A DNA stretch of 64,000 nt from NCBI RefSeq assembly GCF_003432485.1, contig NZ_QVNQ01000003.1:744001-808000 (forward strand), read 5' to 3'. The number at the start of each line of letters is the position of its first letter. The first letter of the stretch is position 1. The stretch comes from Actinomadura spongiicola. Lineage in GTDB: Bacteria > Actinomycetota > Actinomycetes > Streptosporangiales > Streptosporangiaceae. The position numbers and the translations under genes were made by a program. Of the stretch, positions 56,081 through 64,000 are shown piece by piece. Below the pieces are notes generated by a model, which saw only the letters and a program-made list of their open reading frames with translations, ran no database searches and was not told the DNA's origin.

Positions 56081-57478
56081 TTACAGGTCGGCGGGGGCGG
56101 CGAGGCGGCCGGTGACTGCGGTGGCGGCGGCGACGGCGGGCGACACCAGGTGGGTGCGGCCGCCGGGGCCCTGCCTGCCCTCGAAGTTGCGGTTGGACGT
56201 GGACGCGCTGCGCTCGCCGGGCGTGAGCTTGTCGGGGTTCATCGCCAGGCACATGGAGCAGCCCGCCTCCCGCCACTCGGCCCCGGCGGCGGAGATGACC
56301 TCGTCCAGCCCCTCCTCCTCGGCCTGCTTCTTGACCTTCATGGAGCCGGGCACGACCAGCATCCGGACACCGTCCGCGACCTTCCGGTCGCGCAGGACCC
56401 CGGCGACGGCGCGCAGGTCCTCGATGCGGCCGTTGGTGCAGGAGCCGACGAAGACGGTGTCGACCGCGATGTCGCGCAGCGGCGTCCCGGCGGTGAGGCC
56501 CATGTACTCCAGGGCGCGTTCGGCGCTCTGCCGCTCGACCGGGTCGTCGAAGGACGCGGGGTCGGGCACGGAGTCGCCGAGCGGCAGGCCCTGGCCCGGG
56601 TTGGTGCCCCAGGTGACGAACGGGGTCAGCTCGGCCGCGTCGATCACGACCTCCTTGTCGAAGACCGCGTCGTCGTCGGTGCGCAGGGACGTCCAGTACT
56701 CGACGGCACGGTCCCAGTCGGCCCCGGACGGGGCGTGCGGGCGCCCCTTGAGGTAGGCGAACGTGGTCTCGTCCGGGGCGATCATCCCGGCGCGGGCCCC
56801 GGCCTCGATGGACATGTTGCAGACCGTCATGCGGCCCTCCATCGAAAGTGACCGGACGGCCTCACCCCGGTACTCGATGATGTGGCCCTGCCCGCCGCCG
56901 GTGCCGATCCGAGCGATCACCGCGAGGATGAGGTCCTTGGCGGTGACGCCCTCGGGCAGCGCGCCCTCGACGGTGACGGCCATCGTCTTCGGCTTCGTCT
57001 GCGGCAGCGTCTGCGTGGCGAGGACGTGCTCGACCTCACTGGTGCCGATGCCGAACGCGAGCGCGCCGAACGCGCCGTGCGTGGAGGTGTGCGAGTCGCC
57101 GCACACGACCGTCATGCCGGGCTGGGTCAGGCCGAGCTGCGGCCCGATGACGTGGACGATGCCCTGCCCGTCGTCGCCCATCGGGTGCAGGCGGATCCCG
57201 AAGTCGGAGCAGTTCTTGCGCAGGGTCTCGACCTGGGTGCGCGACACCGGGTCGGCGATGGGCTTGAGCAGGTCCGTGGTCGGGACGTTGTGGTCCTCGG
57301 TGGCGATGGTCAGGTCGGGACGGCGGACGGGACGGCCCGCCATGCGCAGCCCGTCGAACGCCTGGGGGCTGGTGACCTCGTGGACGAGGTGGAGATCGAT
57401 GTAGAGCAGGTCCGGCTCACCCTCGGCACGCCGGACCACGTGCGCGTCGTACACCTTCTCGGCCAGTGTTCGGCCCAT
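56081..57478 (-). CDS. leuC: 3-isopropylmalate dehydratase large subunit
   Basis: [4Fe-4S] isomerase, first half of the dehydratase. Signatures: [40 protein letters not shown] and [12 protein letters not shown], which supply the cluster cysteines. The ATG at 57478 has GAGGTGGGAG; an upstream in-frame start would add 16 unlikely residues and cover the operator. 465 residues. Confidence 0.96.
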   Translation of the reverse strand: MGRTLAEKVYDAHVVRRAEGEPDLLYIDLHLVHEVTSPQAFDGLRMAGRPVRRPDLTIATEDHNVPTTDLLKPIADPVSRTQVETLRKNCSDFGIRLHPMGDDGQGIVHVIGPQLGLTQPGMTVVCGDSHTSTHGAFGALAFGIGTSEVEHVLATQTLPQTKPKTMAVTVEGALPEGVTAKDLILAVIARIGTGGGQGHIIEYRGEAVRSLSMEGRMTVCNMSIEAGARAGMIAPDETTFAYLKGRPHAPSGADWDRAVEYWTSLRTDDDAVFDKEVVIDAAELTPFVTWGTNPGQGLPLGDSVPDPASFDDPVERQSAERALEYMGLTAGTPLRDIAVDTVFVGSCTNGRIEDLRAVAGVLRDRKVADGVRMLVVPGSMKVKKQAEEEGLDEVISAAGAEWREAGCSMCLAMNPDKLTPGERSASTSNRNFEGRQGPGGRTHLVSPAVAAATAVTGRLAAPADL

Positions 57479-57520
57479 CACTCCCACCTCGTATGTTGGA
57501 CGGCTCTGTTCGGACCCGAC

Positions 57521-57546
57521 TTGCATCTCAAAATCCGAGACGGCAA
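57521..57546. promoter_or_regulatory. Operator-like palindrome between leuC and ndgR
   Basis: TTGC-A-TCTC at 57521-57529 mirrors GAGA-CG-GCAA at 57537-57546 around AAAATCC. It lies in the 77-base divergent region and just ahead of both starts, the place where NdgR-type regulators bind in Streptomyces. Candidate operator for both leuCD and ndgR; the exact match to a published site was not checked. Confidence 0.5.
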
Positions 57547-57555
57547 TATCAAGAC

Positions 57556-58275
57556 ATGGACAACTCTAGCGGAGTCGGCGTACTTGACAAAGCCGTTCTT
57601 GTTCTGAACGCCCTGGAGGCCGGTCCGGCTTCGCTCGCGCAGCTCGTCCAGGCGACCGGTCTGGCCCGTCCCACGGCGCACCGGCTGGCCGTCGCGCTGG
57701 AACACCACCGCCTCGTCCACCGCGACACGCAGGGGCGGTTCATTCTCGGCCCGCGGCTCGCCGAACTCGCCATCGCGGCCGGCGAGGACCGTCTCCTCGC
57801 GATCGCGCAGCCCATCCTCGCCCAGCTCCGCGACCACACCGGCGAGAGCGCCTCGCTGTTCCGCCGCCAGGGCGACGTGCGGGTGTGCGTGGCGGCGGCG
57901 GAGCGCGCCAGCGGCCTGCGCGACACCATCCCGGTCGGCGCGGCGCTCCCGATGACGGCGGGTTCGGCCGCGCAGATCCTGCTGGCCTGGGAGGAGCCGG
58001 ACCGGCTGCACCGCGGGCTGCGCGGCGCCAAGTTCGAGGCCGCCACCCTGGCGTCGGTGCGCCGCCGCGGCTGGGCGCAGAGCGTCGGCGAGCGGGAGCA
58101 GGGCGTCGGCTCGGTCTCCGCCCCGGTCCGCGGCGCGGGCGGACGGGTGATCGCCGCCGTCTCGGTGTCCGGACCGCTGGAACGGCTGACCCGCTCCCCC
58201 GGCCGCCTGCACGCCGGACCGGTCGCGGCGGCCGCCGAAAAGATCACCGAGGGAATGCGCCGGACCGCGTCCTGA
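57556..58275 (+). CDS. ndgR: IclR-family regulator (NdgR-like)
   Basis: Transcription factor controlling leucine/amino-acid genes. N-terminal winged helix ([40 protein letters not shown]), C-terminal IclR effector domain with [20 protein letters not shown] and [20 protein letters not shown]. The ATG at 57556 begins [14 protein letters not shown] as in NdgR. 239 residues. Divergent from leuCD, the hallmark location of NdgR in actinomycetes. Confidence 0.92.
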   Translation: MDNSSGVGVLDKAVLVLNALEAGPASLAQLVQATGLARPTAHRLAVALEHHRLVHRDTQGRFILGPRLAELAIAAGEDRLLAIAQPILAQLRDHTGESASLFRRQGDVRVCVAAAERASGLRDTIPVGAALPMTAGSAAQILLAWEEPDRLHRGLRGAKFEAATLASVRRRGWAQSVGEREQGVGSVSAPVRGAGGRVIAAVSVSGPLERLTRSPGRLHAGPVAAAAEKITEGMRRTAS

Positions 58276-58362
58276 CCCGGACCCGCGCCCTACTGGTCCC
58301 CCCTTACCCCCATAACTCGGACACCCTTTGGATAGTGCCGGTATCTAATCGGTCCCCCCGGA

Positions 58363-58380
58363 TACCGTTAACCAACGGTA
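58363..58380. promoter_or_regulatory. Palindromic operator ahead of the MerR-family gene
   Basis: TACCGTT (58363-58369) and AACGGTA (58374-58380) are perfect inverted arms around AACC, ending 14 bases before the GTG start. MerR regulators typically bind such palindromes within their own promoter, so autoregulation is likely. TTGGATA (about 58329) could be part of the promoter. Confidence 0.6.
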
Positions 58381-58394
58381 AAGGGGGTGCGACG

Positions 58395-59024
58395 GTGCAG
58401 ATCTCCGAACTCAGTGATCGGAGCGGCCTGACGGTCCAGACGATCAAGTTCTATATCCGCGAGGGCCTGCTCCCCAAGGGCTCGGCGGTCAGCGCGACAC
58501 GGTCCGAGTACGACGGGCGCCATCTGGAGCGGCTCCGGCTCATCAGCGCCCTCCGCGAGGTCGGCGACCTGCCCGTGTCGGCCATCCAACAGATCATCGC
58601 CGCCATCGAGGACGACCGGGTCAGCCTGCACGCGCTGTTCGCCACCACGCAGCACGCGATCGGCCCGCACGTCGCCGCGCCGCACGACCCCCACTGGCGG
58701 GCCGCCCGCGAGGACGTGGACGCCCTCGTCCGCGAACTCGGCTGGGACGTCGGCGACCGCGCGCCCGCCCGCGACCTGCTCGCGCACACGTTCGTGGCGT
58801 TGCGCCGCCTCGGCTTCCCGATCACCCTGCGCGACCTGCGGCCCTACGTGAAGGCGGCGACCGAGGTGGCCGACCACGAGATCGGCCGGGTCGCCGCCGG
58901 GACGCCGCGCGCCAGAACGGTCCACTCGCTGCTGGTCTCGACCGTCCTGTACGAGCAGGTCCTGACGGCCCTGCACCGGTTGGCGCAGGAGGACGCCTCG
59001 TCCCGCCGCTTCGGCAAGTCCTGA
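58395..59024 (+). CDS. MerR-family transcriptional regulator
   Basis: N-terminal MerR helix-turn-helix and wing: VQISELSDRSGLTVQTIKFY, IREGLLPKGSAVSATRSEYD, HLERLRLISALREVGDLPVS. A C-terminal all-helical sensing region of about 130 residues lacks the Cys ligands of metal sensors, so an organic ligand is more likely. The GTG at 58395 has GGGGGTG. 209 residues. A palindrome sits just upstream. Target genes unknown; RidA follows in the same direction. Confidence 0.85.
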   Translation: MQISELSDRSGLTVQTIKFYIREGLLPKGSAVSATRSEYDGRHLERLRLISALREVGDLPVSAIQQIIAAIEDDRVSLHALFATTQHAIGPHVAAPHDPHWRAAREDVDALVRELGWDVGDRAPARDLLAHTFVALRRLGFPITLRDLRPYVKAATEVADHEIGRVAAGTPRARTVHSLLVSTVLYEQVLTALHRLAQEDASSRRFGKS

Positions 59025-59194
59025 CCTGCGCGTCCCCTACGGGCGGGCCGGCCGTTCCCTCCGCGCCGCGTAGATCACAGTCATGTCATGGACGCATGGC
59101 TGCCATGCGTAGTCTTCGCTGGTGTCATGGCACGGTCGCCGCATAGCGTTTCGTCACGCCAGCCAATGCAGGCCCTGTCAGGAGGAATCCAAGG

Positions 59195-59593
59195 ATGCGC
59201 GTCACTTTCGGCAACCCCGAGACCGTCCCCCCGCCGCCGCGGCCCGTCTACTCCCACACCGCGCTGGTGACGGCGGGACCGCTCCTGTTCGTGTCGGGCC
59301 AGGTCGCCCTGGACGAGAACGGGAACATCGACGCGCCGGGCGACATGGCGCGCCAGACCGAGGTCACCTTCGGCTACATCGAGAAGATCCTCGCGGCGCA
59401 CGGCGCCGGTTTCGCCGACGTCGTCAAGGTGCAGACGTTCCTCACCGACATGGACCTGCTGCCCGAGTACGCGGAGGCCCGCAAGCCGTTCCTGAAGGAC
59501 AACCGCCCGGTGAGCACGGCCGTCGAGGTGTCGCGGCTGTTCCACCCGGACGCCCTGCTGGAGGTGGAGCTGGTCGCCGTCCCCGGCAGCTAG
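59195..59593 (+). CDS. RidA/YjgF/UK114 family deaminase
   Basis: Hydrolyses reactive enamine/imine intermediates of amino-acid metabolism. 132 residues with LLFVSGQVALDENGNIDAPG and the signature-like DALLEVELVAVPGS. The conserved catalytic Arg of RidA (in the RPARST pattern) is replaced: here the region reads FLKDNRPVSTAVEVSRLF, so classical activity is uncertain. Ribosome site AGGAGGAAT. Ends overlap those of the converging LysR gene. Confidence 0.85.
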   Translation: MRVTFGNPETVPPPPRPVYSHTALVTAGPLLFVSGQVALDENGNIDAPGDMARQTEVTFGYIEKILAAHGAGFADVVKVQTFLTDMDLLPEYAEARKPFLKDNRPVSTAVEVSRLFHPDALLEVELVAVPGS

Positions 59594-60513
59594 GCGGGCG
59601 GCCGGGGACGGAGTTCTTCGGCCACGTCACGCAGATCCGTCAGGAACGCGGTGACGGCCGGGGACCTGCGGGCGTGCCGTCCCATGGCGGCGTAGACGGT
59701 CCTGCGCGGCTGGTCGGGGGCCACGCCGCGCAGGACGACACCGTCCCGCGCCATGGCCGTGGCCGCCAGCGCCGGCACGAGCGCGACGCCGAACCCCTCC
59801 GCGACCAGCCCCAGCTTGGAGATCCACTCGGCGGCCCGCAGCGGCGTCTGCGGCACGAACCCGGCGCTCTCGCAGCGGGCCCGCATGGTGGCGATCGCCT
59901 CGGGGTTGTCGGCGACGATCCACGGCTCGTCCGCCAGATCGGCGAGGGAGACGCGGTCGTGGCCCGCGAGCCGGTGGGTGCTGGGGAGCGCGACGAGCAG
60001 CGCGTCGTCGGCGAGCGTCACCAGCTCGTCGGCGGCGATCGACGGGTGCTTGTGCGTGCTGACCACGGCGATGTCGAGTTCCCCGCCCTCCAGCATCGGC
60101 AGCAACCGCTCGGTCATCCCCTCCCGCAGCAACGGCCGGACGCCCGGATGCCGGGCCCGGAATCGGGCGAGGGCGCGCGGGACCAGCGCGGCGTTCGCCG
60201 TCGGGAACGCGCCGAGGCGCAGGGTGCCGGTGTCGAGCCTGCGGAGCCCGTCGAGCGCGCGGGCGGTGTCGGCCAGCCGGTCGAGGAGGCCGCGGGCGTG
60301 CGGCAGCAGGGACTCGCCGGCCGGTGTCGGGCGGACGCCCCGCGCGCCACGGGCGAACAGTTCGACGCCGCACACGTCCTCCAGCGCCGCGATCTGCCGC
60401 GACACGGCCGACTGCGTGTAGCCCTCCGCGGCCGCGGCGGCGGTGAACGAGCCGAGGTCGGCGACGGCGACGAACGTCCGCAGCAGGACGGGATCAAGGG
60501 CTTCGGCGCGCAC
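59590..60513 (-). CDS. LysR-family transcriptional regulator
   Basis: N-terminal winged helix (DPVLLRTFVAVADLGSFTAA, GYTQSAVSRQIAALEDVCGV) and a periplasmic-binding-protein-like effector domain (TLRLGAFPTANAALVPRALA). The GTG at 60513 gives VRAEALDPVLLRTFV; GTG 60570 is possible but adds a Gly-rich stretch. 307 residues. Target unknown; the converging ridA and the divergent DUF62 gene are candidates. Confidence 0.85.
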   Translation of the reverse strand: MRAEALDPVLLRTFVAVADLGSFTAAAAAEGYTQSAVSRQIAALEDVCGVELFARGARGVRPTPAGESLLPHARGLLDRLADTARALDGLRRLDTGTLRLGAFPTANAALVPRALARFRARHPGVRPLLREGMTERLLPMLEGGELDIAVVSTHKHPSIAADELVTLADDALLVALPSTHRLAGHDRVSLADLADEPWIVADNPEAIATMRARCESAGFVPQTPLRAAEWISKLGLVAEGFGVALVPALAATAMARDGVVLRGVAPDQPRRTVYAAMGRHARRSPAVTAFLTDLRDVAEELRPRPPA

Positions 60514-60735
60514 TCCCGCAGCATACGAGCCGCGGGCGAGGTCACCGCCGCCCTGTCCCACCCCGTTCACCGGCTACCGGCCGCGTCCCGAGGAGACCGC
60601 CGAGGCCCGGGACGGCGACCGCCCCCAACGGGGCGAACGTGTCACCGCCGTCGTCCCCGGCCCGTCCGGCGTACCGACCGCCCCCATGTTCGAACGCCTT
60701 CAGCGGGGTCGCGCGGCGCCGGTAGTGTCGTTCGC

Positions 60736-61548
60736 ATGCCGCAGCGCCGCGCGTTCGTCAGCTTCGCGACCGACTTCGGCTCCGCGTACACCGGCATCTG
60801 CGCGGGAGTCGTCCACACGATCGCCTCGGGCGCCACGGTGCTCGTCCTCTCCGACGAGATCACCCCGTACGCGGTCGTCGAGGGCGCGCTGCTGCTCCGG
60901 CAGGCGCTGCCGTACCTGCCGGTCGGCGTGCACGTCGGCATCGTCGACCCTGGGGTGGGCACGCCGCGCCGGCCCATCGTGATCGAGACCGGACGCGGGG
61001 ACGCGCTGGTCGGCCCCGACAACGGTCTTCTGGTCCCGGCCGCGGAAGAACTCGACGGCGTGGTCCGGGCGCATGTGCTGGAGAATCCGGAGTACCGGCT
61101 GCCCTCCGTGTCGGCGTCGTTCCACGGACGCGACGTCTTCTCCCCCGCCGCCGCCCACATCGCCACCGGCGTTCCGGTGGCCGATCTCGGCGCGCCGGTC
61201 GATCCCGTGCCGCTGAACGTCGCGCCCCCCGTGGCGGGCGACGGCGAGCTGACCGCGCCGATCCTGTACACCGACCGCTTCGGCAGCCTGATCCTGAACG
61301 CGGGCCCCGACGATCTCGCCGCCGCGTTCGGCACGGTGGAGCACGGGACCCCGCTGGAGTTGTCCGGTCCCGGCCACGTCTCGCCGGTCACGTTCGAGGA
61401 GACGTTCGGCGCCGTCGCGCCCGGCGACCCGCTCCTGTGGGTCGACTCGTCCGGACAGCTGGGCCTCGCGGTCAATCAGGGCTCCGCGGCGGAGCGTTTC
61501 GGGCTGCGCGAACCGGCGGTCGTCACCCTCCGCACGGCACACTCCTGA
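60736..61548 (+). CDS. SAM hydrolase / DUF62 family (fluorinase-like fold)
   Basis: Converts S-adenosylmethionine to adenosine and methionine using hydroxide. Conserved triad: Asp71 in IVDPGVGTPRR, Arg78/79 in the same loop and His130 in ASFHGRDVFSP; LVGPDNGLL and NQGSAAERFGL at the C-terminus also match. This triad marks hydroxide-type enzymes rather than halogenases. Start ATG 60736 (PQRRAFVSFATDFGSAY). 270 residues. Physiological role unknown. Confidence 0.9.
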   Translation: MPQRRAFVSFATDFGSAYTGICAGVVHTIASGATVLVLSDEITPYAVVEGALLLRQALPYLPVGVHVGIVDPGVGTPRRPIVIETGRGDALVGPDNGLLVPAAEELDGVVRAHVLENPEYRLPSVSASFHGRDVFSPAAAHIATGVPVADLGAPVDPVPLNVAPPVAGDGELTAPILYTDRFGSLILNAGPDDLAAAFGTVEHGTPLELSGPGHVSPVTFEETFGAVAPGDPLLWVDSSGQLGLAVNQGSAAERFGLREPAVVTLRTAHS

Positions 61549-61606
61549 GACGCAACCCGGTGGCCGTTTCCGGCAGCATGCTGGTGGTTTGTATGACTAA
61601 GTCGTA

Positions 61607-61612
61607 TATGAT
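61607..61612 (+). promoter_or_regulatory. Possible -10 element and near-palindrome ahead of the MHYT gene
   Basis: TATGAT (61607-61612) lies 35 bases before the ATG, within a rare AT-rich patch TATGACTAAGTCGTATATGA; TATGAC/GTCGTA makes a near-palindrome that might be an operator. No good -35 at 17 bases. Confidence 0.3.
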
Positions 61613-61647
61613 CCCGCGCACCGCATCGCATAAGGCCGGGGGGTCGG

Positions 61648-62517
61648 ATGTCAGAGGTCCACCACTTCTCCTATGGGCTGCTGACGCCCGTACTGGCCTA
61701 CGTCATGTCCGTCATCGGCTCCCTGCTCGGACTGCTGTGCACGGCACGGGCTCGGGGCACGTCGGGCGGCTCCCGCGCGTCATGGCTCGTCCTCGCGGGG
61801 ACGGCGATCGGCGGAACCGGCATCTGGGTGATGCACTTCATCGCGATGCTCGGCTTCAGCGTGCCGGGCACCGAGATCCGGTACAACGTGCCGCTCACCC
61901 TGCTGAGCTGCGCCATCGCCGTCGTCGTGGTGGCGAGCGGGCTGTTCGTCGTCGGCTTCGGCTCCACCGGCCCCATCAAGATCGTTGTGGGCGGCGTCGT
62001 CATGGGCGTCGGCGTGGCGAGCATGCACTACATGGGCATGGCGGCCATGAACATGGCCGGAGACGTCTCCTACCGGAGCGTGCTGGTGGCGCTGTCGGTA
62101 CTGATCGCGGTGGTGGCGTCCTCCGTCGCGCTGCTGTTCGCGCTGAACATCCGCGGCGGGTGGGCCACCGCCGGTGCCGCGCTGATCATGGGCGTGGCGG
62201 TGACCGGCATGCACTACACCGGCATGGCGGCGATGCGGGTCACCGCGCACACCGAGCAGGCGACGCCCGCCGGCGCGACCGCCACCGACTTCCTGATGCC
62301 GCTCATCGGCGGGATGGGCGTGGTGTCGGTGGTCCTGCTGGCCATCATCGCGATGGCGCCGACCGAGGACGAGATGCGGATCGAAGCCGCCCTACAGGAG
62401 CGGGTCCGGGCCCGGCAGGACACGGTCGTGCCCCAGGCGGCGCCTCCGCCGTACGCGCCGACACGGCCGATCGAGCCGCCGCGAACCCGCTCCACCGGCG
62501 AGTGGTTCGACGGCTGA
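61648..62517 (+). CDS. MHYT-domain membrane sensor protein
   Basis: Seven-helix integral membrane protein with three MHYT-type motifs: WVMHFIAML, MHYMGMAAMNMAG and MHYTGMAAMRV. The His/Met pairs are thought to bind copper and sense diatomic gases (O2, CO, NO). It lacks a GGDEF/EAL or kinase output domain; instead it ends in a cytoplasmic Pro-rich tail (PPPYAPTRPIEPPRTRSTGE). 289 residues. A gas-sensing role linked to the globins 36 kb away is speculation. Confidence 0.88.
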   Translation: MSEVHHFSYGLLTPVLAYVMSVIGSLLGLLCTARARGTSGGSRASWLVLAGTAIGGTGIWVMHFIAMLGFSVPGTEIRYNVPLTLLSCAIAVVVVASGLFVVGFGSTGPIKIVVGGVVMGVGVASMHYMGMAAMNMAGDVSYRSVLVALSVLIAVVASSVALLFALNIRGGWATAGAALIMGVAVTGMHYTGMAAMRVTAHTEQATPAGATATDFLMPLIGGMGVVSVVLLAIIAMAPTEDEMRIEAALQERVRARQDTVVPQAAPPPYAPTRPIEPPRTRSTGEWFDG

Positions 62518-62528
62518 CCGGGACATGA

Positions 62529-63905
62529 TCAGGACGCGGTGAGAGCGATGCCGCTGCCGACGCCCAGCAGTACGGACAGCACTGCCGCCACGACCGCGAC
62601 GGTCGAGGCGCCGCGTGCCGGACGGGGTGCCGGGCGGCCGGTTCGCCGTCCGAACAGCGGGATGATCCAGCGCAGATAGTAGAAGACACTCGCGACCGTG
62701 TTGACGGCGGCGACCACGGCGAGCCAGGCGTGACCGCCGTCCAGCGCGGCGCCGAACATCAGGACCTTGCCGACGAACACGGCGGTCGGCGGCGTTCCGA
62801 CGAGGCCGAGCAGGCAGACGACCAGGGAGAGCCCGAGCAGCGGCGAGCGGCGCAGCAGGCCCGTGTATCCGGCGAGATCGTCGCGTCCGGCGGCGAGCAC
62901 GACGGCGAAGGCGCCCACGTTGGTCACGGCGTAGGCGGCGAGGTAGTAGAGCACGGCGGGCTCCGCGAGGTCCGTCCGTCCGGCCATGGCGACCGGGACG
63001 AGCAGGTAGCCCGCCTGGCTGACCGTCGAGTACGCCAGCAGCCGCCGGACGTTGTCCTGCCCGAACGCGGCGAGGTTGCCCAGCGTCATCGTGACGGCGG
63101 CGATCACGGCGACGAGCACCGCCCAGCCGCCGGGCGACGTCTCGGCGCCGAACCGGTACAGGGCGGCGAACGCGCCGATCTTCGGGACGGTCGTGACGAA
63201 GGCGGCGACGGCCGGGGGCGCGCCCTCCGTGACGTCCGGGACCCAGAAGTGCCCCGGGACGGCGCCCGCCTTGAACAGCGGCCCGGCCAGCAGCGCGACG
63301 ACGCCGACCGCGACGACCGCCGGCGACGCGTCCGCGAACCCCTCGCGCAGCATCGGATACGCCGTGCCTCGCCCGACCCCGAACAGCAGCGTGACGCCGC
63401 CGAGCATCACCACGCCGAGCAGCGCGCCCATCAGGTAGTACTTCAGCGCGGCCTCGGTGCCCGGCGCGTCCTTGCCGAACCCGGCGAGCGCGTACGCGGG
63501 GATGCTCGCCAGCAGGTACGCGGCGACCAGCACCAGCAGGTCGGACGTCGCGCCGAGCGCGACGGTCCCGAGCGCCGACAGCAGGATCAGTGTGTAATGC
63601 TCGCTCTCCCGCGGATGGTCGCGCACCTGCCCGGCGGCGAGGATCACGACGAGAAGGGTCGAGCCGAACACGACGATCCGGGTGACGTGCGTGACCGGGT
63701 CGATCTCGAACGCGTCGAACGCCATCAGGTCGGGGCGGGTCGCGGCGACGCCCGCTACGGCCAGCCCTGCGACGAGCCCGGCCGCGCAGATCACGGCGAC
63801 CCGCCACTGCCGTGTCCGCGGCAGGAAAAGCCCGTTGACCAGGCCGAGCACGGCGGCGATGAGCACGCACAGCTCGGGCGCGAGGTCGGCGGGGTTCTCG
63901 TTCAT
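62529..63905 (-). CDS. nuoN: NADH-quinone oxidoreductase subunit N
   Basis: Proton-pumping antiporter-like subunit of complex I. Fourteen hydrophobic helices with EAALKYYLMGALLGVVMLGG, GALPGHFWVPDV-like GAVPGHFWVPDVTEGAPPA and FVGKVLMFGAALDGG. 458 residues, short for the family (about 480-500). The ATG overlaps the nuoM stop (TGATG). Last gene of a nuo operon reading into the window from the right. Confidence 0.92.
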   Translation of the reverse strand: MNENPADLAPELCVLIAAVLGLVNGLFLPRTRQWRVAVICAAGLVAGLAVAGVAATRPDLMAFDAFEIDPVTHVTRIVVFGSTLLVVILAAGQVRDHPRESEHYTLILLSALGTVALGATSDLLVLVAAYLLASIPAYALAGFGKDAPGTEAALKYYLMGALLGVVMLGGVTLLFGVGRGTAYPMLREGFADASPAVVAVGVVALLAGPLFKAGAVPGHFWVPDVTEGAPPAVAAFVTTVPKIGAFAALYRFGAETSPGGWAVLVAVIAAVTMTLGNLAAFGQDNVRRLLAYSTVSQAGYLLVPVAMAGRTDLAEPAVLYYLAAYAVTNVGAFAVVLAAGRDDLAGYTGLLRRSPLLGLSLVVCLLGLVGTPPTAVFVGKVLMFGAALDGGHAWLAVVAAVNTVASVFYYLRWIIPLFGRRTGRPAPRPARGASTVAVVAAVLSVLLGVGSGIALTAS

Positions 63906-64000
63906 CAGCGGCCCACGAGCGCGACGACCGCCGCGGACAGCGGTTCGATCGTGTCGAGCAGGACGCGCGGCGCGACACCGATCAGCAGGGACAGCGCGAG
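63905..64000 (-). CDS. nuoM: NADH-quinone oxidoreductase subunit M, C-terminal end only
   Basis: Only the last 31 residues (LALSLLIGVAPRVLLDTIEP, ending AAVVALVGR) lie in the window. The LLIGVAPRVLLD pattern and the stop overlapping nuoN identify it as NuoM rather than NuoL. The rest lies beyond 64000. Confidence 0.8.
   Translation of the reverse strand, partial: LALSLLIGVAPRVLLDTIEPLSAAVVALVGR

Overview
This 64 kb window is chromosomal DNA from a very GC-rich actinomycete. It probably belongs to the Streptosporangiales (Actinomadura/Thermomonosporaceae-like). I infer this from gene order, GTG/TTG starts, strong GGAGG ribosome sites and actinobacterial markers: DUF2469, DUF3515, CofC/FbiD of F420 synthesis, an NdgR-like regulator beside leuCD, a ftsY-amt-glnB-glnD-ffh cluster and sortase/STPK genes. 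Most of it is a conserved housekeeping core, largely on the minus strand.

Layout. 1-14 kb: pyrH (cut by the window edge), tsf, rpsB, an M23 peptidase, a decayed histidine-kinase fragment, xerC, yraN-yifB-dprA (overlapping, plus strand), DUF2469-rnhB, lepB, rplS-trmD-rimM-khpA-rpsP. 15-22 kb: ffh, the nitrogen-control set glnD-glnB-amt (candidate GlnR sites lie ahead of amt) and ftsY. 22-31 kb: an accessory block (DivIVA-like coiled coil, flavohaemoglobin, single-domain globin) sits between ftsY and smc and is bordered by copies of a dispersed repeat family. 31-37 kb: a small coiled-coil protein, acyP, mutM-rnc-rpmF-yceD, coaD, a class B PBP and rsmD. 37-49 kb: an LPXTG surface protein, two receptor-type Ser/Thr kinases, recG, rpmB, thiD, a membrane-anchored CBM2-like protein, thiL, an AsnC-like sensor, a DUF3515 lipoprotein and three tRNA genes. 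49-64 kb: a beta-propeller lipoprotein, ddl, gpsA-plsC, cofC, hup, leuCD with its divergent regulator ndgR, MerR/RidA/LysR genes, a DUF62 enzyme, an MHYT sensor, nuoN and the end of nuoM.

The parts the housekeeping genes do not explain are: (1) a dispersed, hairpin-forming repeat family of about 170-198 bp units, usually with two GCGATCGC octamers. It forms single copies and tandem arrays whose same end faces the genes and, after smc and the divIVA-like gene, starts at the stop codon. (2) A run of three atypical tRNA genes on the minus strand: two have leucine anticodons (GAG, CAG) on short-variable-arm bodies with a G1-U72 pair, and the third is a tRNA-Tyr with an unusual core. A possible 24-codon ORF lies just upstream. 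(3) The globin/flavohaemoglobin/DivIVA-like operon inserted between smc and ftsY. Smaller curiosities are 17-bp and 60-bp tandem repeats and a duplicated tail of the LPXTG gene. All calls come from reading the sequence; no database search was run.
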